A DNA stretch of 64,000 nt from Kineosporia sp. A_224 (GTDB lineage Bacteria; Actinomycetota; Actinomycetes; Actinomycetales; Kineosporiaceae). The notes beneath the pieces are model-generated. The model was not told the DNA's origin and searched no databases. It saw nothing but the letters and a program-made list of their open reading frames with translations. Below are positions 45,229 to 52,136 of the stretch, piece by piece (the stretch's first letter is position 1; each line of letters opens with the position of its first letter). The translations under genes and the position numbers were made by a program. The stretch covers positions 35,498 through 99,497 of the forward strand of contig NZ_MWLN01000202.1 of assembly GCF_002198655.1 (NCBI RefSeq), read 5' to 3'.

Positions 45229-45888
45229 ATGGCGACGCGGCTGCCGCTCTTCCCCCTGGGCACGGTGCTCGTGCCGGGCCTCGTGCTGCCGCTGCACATC
45301 TTCGAGCAGCGGTACCGGGTGCTTGTCGAGGCCCTCATGGCGCTGCCCGAGGGGGCGACCCGGCAGTTCGGGATCGTCGCGATCCGCACCGGGCACGAGG
45401 TCGGCGAGGGCAACGCGACCGCGCTGCACGCCGTCGGGTGCATCGCCGAGCTGCGCGAGGTGACCCCCTACTCCGACGGACGCTTCGACATCGTCACCGT
45501 CGGCGAGGGCAGGTTCCGGGTCGTCGGCCTCGACGAGGCCGCCGGGACGCCCTACCTCACCGGTCTCGTCGAGCTCATCGACGAGCCGGACGGCGAGGGC
45601 GACCTCGAGGCGCTCACCGACCGGGTCGTCGAGCAGTTCGCGGAGTACCGGGCCGTCCTCGACGTCGACGTCACCGAGCTCCCCGACGACCCGCGCGTCG
45701 TCAGCTACCTCGTCGCCGCGGCGGTCATCCTCGACCTGCCCGAGCGGCAGCGGCTCCTCGAGGAGCCGACGACGGCGGACCGGCTCGCCGCCGAGATCGG
45801 GCTGCTCAAGCGCGAGCGCGCCCTCATCACCGCGTTCCGCTGCCTGCCGGCGACCGACCTGACGAAGGGAAGCGTGAGCTCCAACTGA
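45229..45888 (+). CDS. LON N-terminal substrate-binding domain protein
   Basis: 219 residues, soluble. It begins LPLFPLGTVLVPGLVLPLHIFEQRYR, the start of the Lon protease N-terminal (LON_substr_bdg) domain, and continues with GCIAELREVTPYSDGRFDIVTVG. The helical end LPERQRLLEEPTTADRLAAEIGLL also fits. The ATPase and protease parts of Lon are missing, as in other small stand-alone LON proteins. It may be an adaptor; its substrate is unknown. Its stop overlaps the presumed CTG start of the YbaK gene as CTGA. Confidence 0.9.
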   Translation: MATRLPLFPLGTVLVPGLVLPLHIFEQRYRVLVEALMALPEGATRQFGIVAIRTGHEVGEGNATALHAVGCIAELREVTPYSDGRFDIVTVGEGRFRVVGLDEAAGTPYLTGLVELIDEPDGEGDLEALTDRVVEQFAEYRAVLDVDVTELPDDPRVVSYLVAAAVILDLPERQRLLEEPTTADRLAAEIGLLKRERALITAFRCLPATDLTKGSVSSN

Positions 45889-46391
45889 GCAAGAAGGCGA
45901 AGGACGCCGTGGGGACCCCCGCGACCGTCCTGCTCACGGCCCAGAAGGTGCCGCACACGATCCGGGCGTACGAGCACGACCCGCGCGCCCACGAGCGCGG
46001 GCTCTCCTACGGCGAGGAGGCCGCGCTCGCCCTCGGCGTCGAGGCGGAGCGGGTCTTCAAGACCCTGGTCGCCGACGTCGACGGCGCGCTCACCGTGGCC
46101 GTCGTCCCCGTCGACGCGCACCTCGACCTCAAGGCGCTCGCCGCCGCGGCCGGCGGCAAGAAGGCCGCGATGGCCGACCCGGCGGCCGCCGAGCGCGCGA
46201 CAGGCTACGTCGTCGGCGGGATCAGCCCGCTCGCCCAGCGCAAGCGGCTCGCGACCGTCGTCGACGAGTCCGCGCTGGCGTTCGACAGCGTCCTCGTGTC
46301 CGCGGGGCGGCGCGGGGTGGACGTCGAGCTCGCCCCGGCCGACCTCGTCCGGCTGACGGGCGCGCGCACCGCGTCGATCGCGCGGCACTGA
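45885..46391 (+). CDS. ybaK: YbaK/EbsC-family Cys-tRNA(Pro) deacylase
   Basis: 168 residues. YbaK proteins hydrolyse mischarged Cys-tRNA(Pro). The motif is complete: TPATVLLTAQKVPHTIRAYEHDP near the N-terminus, then AERVFKTLVADVDG, where the Lys is the essential residue, then GYVVGGISPLAQRKRL. CTG at 45885 is the best start: it precedes SKKAKDAVGTPA, overlaps the LON stop by 4 nt like the GTGA joints elsewhere, and no ATG or GTG lies before the conserved region. GTG about 9 codons later is the alternative. It joins the NUDIX gene by TGATG. Confidence 0.88.
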   Translation: MSKKAKDAVGTPATVLLTAQKVPHTIRAYEHDPRAHERGLSYGEEAALALGVEAERVFKTLVADVDGALTVAVVPVDAHLDLKALAAAAGGKKAAMADPAAAERATGYVVGGISPLAQRKRLATVVDESALAFDSVLVSAGRRGVDVELAPADLVRLTGARTASIARH

Positions 46392-46867
46392 TGCCGACCC
46401 CGGAGTTCGTCCTGCGGCTGCGGGAGAAGATCGGCCACGACCTGCTGTTCATGCCCGCCGTCTGCGGCGTCGTCGTCGATGCCGACGGCCGAGTGCTGCT
46501 CGGCCGGCGCAGCGATACGGGCGGGTGGACGCTCGTCGGCGGAATCATGGAGCCGGGCGAGGACGTCGCGGACGCCGTCGTCCGTGAGGTCCGCGAGGAG
46601 ACCGGCATCGTCGTCCGGCCGGACCGGATCGTCAGCGTCTTCACCATCCCGCCGATGCTGTACCCGAACGGGGACGAGGTCTCCTACGTCATCACGACGT
46701 TCCGCTGCACGCCGCTGTCCGGCGAGGCGCATGTCGCGGACGACGAGTCGCTCGAGGTCGGCTGGTTCGGCCCGGACGAGCTGCCACCACTGCCCGACCG
46801 CGACCTCACCCTGCTCGTGGATGCGCTGCGGGACGACGGCGTCGTCTCGTTCCCGAGCAGCCGGTAG
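46391..46867 (+). CDS. NUDIX hydrolase
   Basis: 158 residues. The Nudix box GGIMEPGEDVADAVVREVREETGI near residue 50 (given as its ends: GGIMEPGED and REVREETGI) matches G-x5-E-x7-R-E-x-x-E-E-x-G exactly, so the Mg-binding site is intact. The protein begins with a helix (FVLRLREKIGHDLLF) before the fold, as in small ADP-ribose/NADH-type members; the substrate cannot be fixed. Its ATG shares a base with the YbaK stop (TGATG). It is the last gene of the LON-ybaK-nudix run and is convergent with the next gene. Confidence 0.9.
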   Translation: MPTPEFVLRLREKIGHDLLFMPAVCGVVVDADGRVLLGRRSDTGGWTLVGGIMEPGEDVADAVVREVREETGIVVRPDRIVSVFTIPPMLYPNGDEVSYVITTFRCTPLSGEAHVADDESLEVGWFGPDELPPLPDRDLTLLVDALRDDGVVSFPSSR

Positions 46868-46882
46868 CCGCGGACAGGCGCC

Positions 46883-47188
46883 TCAGTCCCGGGGTGTCCG
46901 TGTCCCCGCGACGAGCGGGGCCACCATCACCTCGGTCGTCGGCCCGACGAACGAGTAGCTCCGCTCCGGGCTGAGGGCGACCTGCTGCTCGGGGTACACG
47001 GCTCGGGCGGCCTCGACGTCGGCGGCGTCCCAGGCATCCTTCTCCGGGGTGAAGCCGCGGAGCTCGAACGCGAGGTTGCCCTCCCACACCTCCACCCGGT
47101 CGACGCCCCCCCGGCACGACCTGAACGCGATTCCCCACTGATCGTGACCGATGTCGCGGCACTGCGCCGCGGGATCGGTCACGATCAC
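46883..47188 (-). CDS. small hypothetical protein downstream of lrp
   Basis: 101 residues, one Trp-rich beta region (WGIAFRSC, VEVWEGNLAFELRGF) and no membrane helix. Not recognised. GTG at 47186-47188 has GAGGA 4 nt upstream and lies 12 bp after the stop of the Lrp gene, so it is probably the third gene of the aminotransferase-lrp unit. Its first 17 codons lie within a 14-bp-arm inverted repeat, which could hide the ribosome site or end the lrp transcript. Confidence 0.65.
   Translation of the reverse strand: MIVTDPAAQCRDIGHDQWGIAFRSCRGGVDRVEVWEGNLAFELRGFTPEKDAWDAADVEAARAVYPEQQVALSPERSYSFVGPTTEVMVAPLVAGTRTPRD
47139..47187. repeat. large inverted repeat at the start of the small gene after lrp
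   Basis: The arms TGATCGTGACCGAT (47139-47152) and ATCGGTCACGATCA (47174-47187) are perfect over 14 bp. CGCGG/CCGCG extends the pairing inward after two mismatches. It is either a hairpin (terminator or translational block) or an operator. Confidence 0.85.
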
Positions 47189-47200
47189 GGTCCTCAGGCC

Positions 47201-47665
47201 TCAGTCCGGGACACCCCACGTGAACCGGTGCGTGTGGATGCCGTAGTACTGCCAGACGCGGGTCGAGAGCACGCCGTCGACGGCCCGGACGCGGTCGTTG
47301 ACGACGTCGAGGAGCTCCTCCGGCGTGCGGCACACGACCTCGGCGAGCAGGTCGTGCTCCCCCGAGGTGAGCACGAGGTAGACGACGTTCGGGATCGCGC
47401 CGAGCGCGTCGGCGACGGCCCGGACGTCGCCCTGGGTCTGGACGCCGACCATCGCCATGACGGGGAAGCCCGTCGCGATCGGGTCGGTGACGCCGACGAC
47501 CTGGAGGACGCCCTCGTCGACGAGCCGCTGCACCCGCAGCCGGACCGCCGGCGCCGACAGGCCGACCTCGGGCGCCATCGCGGCGTACGAGGCCCGGCCG
47601 TCGTGCTGGAGGATCCGCAGCAGGGTCCGGTCGACGTCGTCCAGCTCGGCCCGGCCGCCGCTCAC
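47201..47665 (-). CDS. Lrp/AsnC-family regulator
   Basis: 154 residues. The N-terminal helix-turn-helix (about 8-60) reads LDDVDRTLLRILQHDGRASY and VGLSAPAVRLRVQRLVDEGV. The C-terminal RAM/ligand domain (about 70-150) reads MAMVGVQTQGDVRAVADAL and GEHDLLAEVVCRT. Such regulators bind amino acids and control transport or catabolism. GTG at 47663-47665 overlaps the aminotransferase stop as GTGA, so the regulator is made together with the enzyme and probably acts on the palindromic site upstream of it. Confidence 0.93.
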   Translation of the reverse strand: MSGGRAELDDVDRTLLRILQHDGRASYAAMAPEVGLSAPAVRLRVQRLVDEGVLQVVGVTDPIATGFPVMAMVGVQTQGDVRAVADALGAIPNVVYLVLTSGEHDLLAEVVCRTPEELLDVVNDRVRAVDGVLSTRVWQYYGIHTHRFTWGVPD

Positions 47666-49044
47666 GCGACCGGGCCCGTCCCCACGAGCTCGTCGACGCA
47701 CGCGGCGAAGACCTCGGTGTGCCGGTCCACGTCGTCGGTGGTCGTCGTCGGGCACATGAGCGCCATGTTGTGGAACGGCGTGATGAGGACGCCGCGGTTG
47801 GCCATGAACAGGTGCACGTACTCGTCGAGCTCGTCGTCGGCGCTCTCCGCGGACGCCGTGCCGGTCGTCGGCGCCGGGCTCGCGAAGCGGTACTCGCTGC
47901 GGGCCCCGAGCTGCTGCACCGACCAGGCGACACCGGTGCGGTCGATCGTCGCCTGCACGCCCTCGGTGAACCGGGTGGCCAGGGCGATCATGCCGTCGAA
48001 GGCCTCCGGCGTGAGGACCTGCTCGAGGGTCGCGCGCATCGCCGACACCGACAGGGCGTTGCCGGCGAGCGTGCCGCCGACACCGCCGACGTCGACGAGG
48101 TCGGCGTCGGCGTCGGCGCCGACGAGGCGGGCGACCTCCGCGCTGATGCCGTACGCGCCGGACGGGATGCCGCCGCCGATGCTCTTGCCGATGACGAAGA
48201 TGTCGGGCTCGAGGTCCCAGGCGGTCGTCGCCCCGCCCCAGCCGGCGGAGAACGTGTGCGTCTCGTCGATCATGAGCAGCGTCCCCGCGGCGGTGCAGAG
48301 CTCGCGGACCCGCTCGAGGAAGCCCGGCTCGGGCAGCACGATGCCGATGTTCGTCAGTGCCGGCTCCATGAGGACGGCGGCGACGTCGCCGTGCGCGAGC
48401 TCGCGCTCCAGCGCCGCAGCGTCGTTGAACTCGACGACGCGCGTCGTGAGGTCCATCGGGACCGGCGGGCCGGCGTTGCCGGGGCGGGCGACGGCGACGC
48501 CGTCCGGGCCCGGGACGGCGAAGATCTCGTCGACGCTGCCGTGGTAGCAGTACGAGAAGACGAGGATCTTCGGACGGCGGGTCGCGATCCGGGCGAGCCG
48601 GATCGCCCACCGGTTCGCATCCGTCGCGGTGAGCGTGAACGACCACAGCGGGAGCTTGAACCGACGGGACAGCTCGGCGCCGACCCACTCGGCGTCGGCG
48701 GTGGGCAGCATCGTCGTCACGCCGCCACCGACCTCGAGCCGCTCGCGGACGGCGGCCACGGTCGCCGCCGGGCTGTGCCCGGCCATCGCCCCGGTGTCAC
48801 CGAGCGCGAAGTCGATGTACGTGCGGCCGTCGACGTCGGTGATCGTGTTGCCGTGCGCGGTGTCGAGGTACAGCGGGAACCCGCCGCTCCACTTCGCCAT
48901 CCAGGTCATCGGCACCCGGCCGAAGAGGTGGTCGGCCGCACCGAACAGCTCCGCCGAACGCGGGTGCGCGGCCGTGTACGCCGAGCGCTCACGGTCGAGG
49001 AGGGTCGCGAGCCGGGTGCGGTCGATCGTCACGTCTGTAGGCAT
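47662..49044 (-). CDS. class III aminotransferase
   Basis: 460 residues, PLP fold type I, class III. The Schiff-base Lys is in IFVIGKSIGGGIPSGAYG near residue 283, preceded by LLMIDETHTFSAGWGG with the PLP-nitrogen Asp. The TDANRWAIRLARIAT segment stands where class III enzymes have a GTEA turn. The region of residues 70-110 (ALGDTGAMAGHSPAAT) resembles glutamate-1-semialdehyde aminomutase and beta-amino-acid transaminases more than ArgD. The substrate is unknown; with Lrp control a role in amino-acid breakdown is likely. TAAGGT lies 6 nt before the ATG. Confidence 0.9.
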   Translation of the reverse strand: MPTDVTIDRTRLATLLDRERSAYTAAHPRSAELFGAADHLFGRVPMTWMAKWSGGFPLYLDTAHGNTITDVDGRTYIDFALGDTGAMAGHSPAATVAAVRERLEVGGGVTTMLPTADAEWVGAELSRRFKLPLWSFTLTATDANRWAIRLARIATRRPKILVFSYCYHGSVDEIFAVPGPDGVAVARPGNAGPPVPMDLTTRVVEFNDAAALERELAHGDVAAVLMEPALTNIGIVLPEPGFLERVRELCTAAGTLLMIDETHTFSAGWGGATTAWDLEPDIFVIGKSIGGGIPSGAYGISAEVARLVGADADADLVDVGGVGGTLAGNALSVSAMRATLEQVLTPEAFDGMIALATRFTEGVQATIDRTGVAWSVQQLGARSEYRFASPAPTTGTASAESADDELDEYVHLFMANRGVLITPFHNMALMCPTTTTDDVDRHTEVFAACVDELVGTGPVA

Positions 49045-49050
49045 GACGGC

Positions 49051-49100
49051 ACCTTAGCCGAGCGAATCGAATGCCACCAGAGCGATTCGCTTACGAATCG
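49051..49100 (-). promoter_or_regulatory. aminotransferase promoter and palindromic operator
   Basis: A -10-like TAAGGT (49051-49056) is 6 nt before the ATG. Upstream lie three 7-bp half-sites: CGAATCG at 49063-49069, CGATTCG at 49083-49089 and CGAATCG at 49094-49100. The outer two repeat pairs are perfect inverted repeats: AGCGAATCG with CGATTCGCT (49061-49069/49083-49091), and CGATTCG-CTTA-CGAATCG (49083-49100). The co-operonic Lrp/AsnC protein is the likely ligand. Confidence 0.6.
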
Positions 49101-49118
49101 TTAGCGCAAGGCGGGTGG

Positions 49119-49550
49119 CTACTCGCGACCCAGCAGATGGACGACGAGCAGGCGCAGCGTGGTCACCGCGCCGAGGACGACGGGCCAGGCCAGGACCATC
49201 CCGTCGGCGCGCAGCGCGGGGGCACCGAGGACGAGGCCCACGGCCAGCCCGACGAACCCGCCGAGGACGCTGCCCGCGAGCGCCACCCCGGCCCGGACGA
49301 CCTGGCGGTGCCCGGGCAGCACCGCGAGGAGCAGGGCCGACACGAGACCGAAGCCGATGCCGAGGAGCGCGAACGTGCCGTCGGACGCAGCGGCCTGCTC
49401 GTCGGGGTCGGTGGCCCCGACGACGGTCGCGCCGACGAGGGCCCACAGCGCCCCGAGCACGACCCCGCCGGCCACGCAGGCGACACCGACCCACACCTCG
49501 CCGCGGACCGAGGTTGTCGGGGCCGACCCGGCCACGTGGTGCGTCGTCAC
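49119..49550 (-). CDS. small integral membrane protein
   Basis: 143 residues with four predicted membrane helices (VWVGVACVAGGVVLGALWAL, GIGFGLVSALLLAVL, GVALAGSVLGGFVGLAVGLVL, LAWPVVLGAVTTLRLLVV) and no known family. GTG at 49548-49550 has TACACT 6 nt upstream and no Shine-Dalgarno sequence, another leaderless candidate. The stop lies 75 bp before the aminotransferase start, with the palindromic operator between, so it is likely a separate unit. Confidence 0.7.
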   Translation of the reverse strand: MTTHHVAGSAPTTSVRGEVWVGVACVAGGVVLGALWALVGATVVGATDPDEQAAASDGTFALLGIGFGLVSALLLAVLPGHRQVVRAGVALAGSVLGGFVGLAVGLVLGAPALRADGMVLAWPVVLGAVTTLRLLVVHLLGRE

Positions 49551-49556
49551 GCCGGA

Positions 49557-49562
49557 AGTGTA
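49557..49562 (-). promoter_or_regulatory. leaderless -10 hexamer of the small membrane protein
   Basis: TACACT on the minus strand, 6 nt before GTG 49550. Confidence 0.4.
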
Positions 49563-49597
49563 GGTGGCCGCGGCACCCCGGCCGGCCGCCGGACCGG

Positions 49598-51268
49598 TCA
49601 GCGCGTCGTCAGCCGCACGCGCAGGGTCTGCTCGCCGCCCCCGGCGACGACGACGGTGAGCCCGAGCGCGTCGAGCGGGGCGAGGTCGGCCCGGGCGTCG
49701 GCGGGCATCGTGTCGCCGTAGGCCGTGAGCAGCCCCTGGACGTCGGCGAACGCGACGACGGACGCCGCCCCCGCGTCCGGGGCGGCGCCACGGAACTTCG
49801 GCACGGCCGACAGCCCGGCACCGGGCGTCTCCAGCGCCGCGAGGGCCTCGGGGCCGGTGCCGGCGACGTACCCGCCGTCGACGACCTTCGCCGTGAACGG
49901 CACCCCGGCGTCCGTGGCCAGCCCGGAAAGGGTGTCGACGAGGTCTCCGAGGCCCGCCCCGGACGTCGTGACCTTGAGCCCCACGGACGGCGTCCCGTCG
50001 GCGCCGGGACCGCCGACGGAGACGGCCGCCGTGTCGCCGAGGAGCGTCGCGAGGTCGCCCGGGAGGTCGAGCCCGACCGTCGTGGAGGCGATGTCGACGA
50101 GGTCACCGGCGTCCTCGCAGGTCGCGGCCGAGACCTGCGCGAGCATCTGGTCCCACTGCTTCGTCACGGCCGGACCGAGCCCCGCCGCACCGATCCCGGC
50201 CAGCGTGCCCGCCGGCAGCGCCTCGATGCCGGTGCCCGCACCGGAGGCCGCGGCCGTCGCGTCGGCACCGACGACGCTGCCGAACAGCTCGAGGGACGGG
50301 CCGTCGAAGCGCAGCGTCACGGCGCCGTGGCCGGGCACCCGGGGTGCCGCGGGCGCGGTCGCCCCCGCGCAGCCGGGGAGCCCGCCGAGGGCCTGCGACG
50401 ACGCGGAGGCGGACGCGAGCGCCGAGACCCCGGGGCCGTCGAACCAGGCGGCGGCGACGCCGTCCTCACCGATCCGGTCGAGGTCCTCGGAGAAGGTCCT
50501 CTCGTCGGCGAGCGGCGCCGCCTGCGCGGCGGTGACGACGGCCCGCGCGGCCGCGTCGGTCCGCGCGAGGACGAGCCAGCCGTCCGCGGCGGCGACCCCG
50601 GCGTTCTTCAGCGACGCCATGTCGGCGACGGCGGCCTTCTCGTCGGTGACGGCGAGCACACCGACCACCTCCGGCTCGGTCGCCCCGGCCGCGGCGGGCA
50701 GCACCGCGAGCGCGGCCCGGTCGCCGATCCACTCGCTCGCCTGCGACCACGGCGGCGCCCCCTCGACGTCCCGGGTGAGCTTCTCCCACATCCACTCGCG
50801 CGGGTCGCCGTCCTCGCGCAGGTCCTTGCCGCCGGGGAACCTCCGGGCGAACCGGATCGCGTCGATCTTCTGGCCGGCGGACGGGTCGAGGTCGAGCTTG
50901 ACCATCGCGACGGCCGCCGCGGGCAGGTGGTCCTCGGGCTGGTCGCCGCCACCGAGCAGACCGGTGGCCACGTACCCGCCGACCCCGACGCCGCCGACGA
51001 CGAGCGCCGCGGCGAGGCCGGCCGCAACGACCGCGCCCCGGCGCCGGCGCGGTGCGGGCAGGAGCGTCGGGCCGTGGGTGAGCGTCTCGGCACCGGCCGC
51101 GTACCCGGGCGGGGCGTACCCGCCGCCGTACGGGGAGCCTGCGGCAGAGGCGGGGACGCCGCCGTAGGGCGACGGCGGGAACGGCGCGCCGCCGGCCGGT
51201 GCCCCCCACGCGGGACCGCCTGCCGGTGGTGCATTCTCGCCCTGCTCGTCCCAGCCCGTGCCCGACAC
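49598..51268 (-). CDS. DUF3352-type membrane-anchored protein
   Basis: 556 residues. A cytoplasmic Gly/Pro/Tyr-rich head of about 75 residues precedes one membrane helix (GAVVAAGLAAALVVGGVGVGGYVATGLL region, about 80-107). A large extracellular part follows, beginning with the DUF3352 hallmark: MVKLDLDPSAGQKIDAIRFA, then EWMWEKL, and repeated structural units of about 200 residues. The function of the family is unknown. GTG at 51266-51268 has GGAGGGAG upstream. It is transcribed alone, between the small membrane protein and the Imm52-like gene. Confidence 0.85.
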   Translation of the reverse strand: MSGTGWDEQGENAPPAGGPAWGAPAGGAPFPPSPYGGVPASAAGSPYGGGYAPPGYAAGAETLTHGPTLLPAPRRRRGAVVAAGLAAALVVGGVGVGGYVATGLLGGGDQPEDHLPAAAVAMVKLDLDPSAGQKIDAIRFARRFPGGKDLREDGDPREWMWEKLTRDVEGAPPWSQASEWIGDRAALAVLPAAAGATEPEVVGVLAVTDEKAAVADMASLKNAGVAAADGWLVLARTDAAARAVVTAAQAAPLADERTFSEDLDRIGEDGVAAAWFDGPGVSALASASASSQALGGLPGCAGATAPAAPRVPGHGAVTLRFDGPSLELFGSVVGADATAAASGAGTGIEALPAGTLAGIGAAGLGPAVTKQWDQMLAQVSAATCEDAGDLVDIASTTVGLDLPGDLATLLGDTAAVSVGGPGADGTPSVGLKVTTSGAGLGDLVDTLSGLATDAGVPFTAKVVDGGYVAGTGPEALAALETPGAGLSAVPKFRGAAPDAGAASVVAFADVQGLLTAYGDTMPADARADLAPLDALGLTVVVAGGGEQTLRVRLTTR

Positions 51269-51420
51269 GCCGACTCCCTCCGCGACGGGCCCGCGCCGCC
51301 GACCGCAGTCGATCACTGTAGGACGGCGCCACTGACGTCAGGCCCGGTTCGGTGCGACACCCACCACCCGGCGTACACCGGATCGTCCGGACGGCGCAGC
51401 GCAGCCCACCCGGACCGGGG

Positions 51421-52104
51421 TCAGGACGCCAAGGAGGCCCGCATTCGGCGGGCGGCGTCGAGCAGCCAGTCGTCAGCGGAGGACGCGGGCGGGTCAGGAG
51501 CGGCCAGAGCAACACCCCGGCCCAGCTCCAGCAGGGGCTGGGTTCGCAGACCGGAGAAGCCGGTCGCTCGACAGAGGTACGTGAGGAGACCGGGTCTCGG
51601 AGACCTGGCCGGCACCTCCGGAGCGTCCGCCTTCAGAAGGTTCTCGATGCGTTTCGAGGTGACGATCATCCAGTCCGGCATGACGTGCGACTCGACGACG
51701 CGAGCGAGCGCCACAGCCTCCGCCGTGTCGAACTCCTGCTCCGGGCGCGACAGGTTCAGCAGGAACACGTTCGGGACGTACTCGCTGACAGAACCAAGAA
51801 CCCACATGGCCGCTATCGGCGGGAGCGGCCGTCCCGTGCTCGAGAGCATGAGGAGGTTGCCGCCGTCCGGGCCGCGGTCCTTGAGCTGCCGGTGGAGTTC
51901 CTTCACGAGCTTTCCCGAGGAGATGGCCTCTTCGAGTGGTCTGAAGTGTCCCCGCAGGCTGACTTCCCATCCTTCGAAGCCGGGGGTCACTCGGGAGATC
52001 TCCGACATCGTGTCGGCGACGAGACCGCCGATCTCGGGGGGTTCGACAGCGCGTGGTCCCCAGTAGGCAGCCAGATAGAGCTGTTCGGGACCTAGACCGA
52101 ACAC
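51421..52104 (-). CDS. Imm52-like immunity protein, no toxin nearby
   Basis: 227 residues, soluble. It begins LYLAAYWGPR near residue 9, followed by a helix and FEGWEVSLRG. The C-terminal half contains MPDWMIVTS and a GLLTYL segment near residue 180. This order (YWGPR, F-x-W, PDW-x-VTS, G-x-LTYL) matches the Imm52 family of polymorphic-toxin immunity proteins. Codon use is less GC-rich than the neighbours (CTA, AGA, TAT, AGG), suggesting recent transfer. GTG at 52102-52104 is a tentative start with GGAGA 11 nt upstream. It sits 32 bp after dnaE. No toxin ORF is seen in the window. Confidence 0.65.
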   Translation of the reverse strand: MFGLGPEQLYLAAYWGPRAVEPPEIGGLVADTMSEISRVTPGFEGWEVSLRGHFRPLEEAISSGKLVKELHRQLKDRGPDGGNLLMLSSTGRPLPPIAAMWVLGSVSEYVPNVFLLNLSRPEQEFDTAEAVALARVVESHVMPDWMIVTSKRIENLLKADAPEVPARSPRPGLLTYLCRATGFSGLRTQPLLELGRGVALAAPDPPASSADDWLLDAARRMRASLAS

Positions 52105-52136
52105 GGGACCTGTTCTCCGCTGCTCAGTACCGGTGC

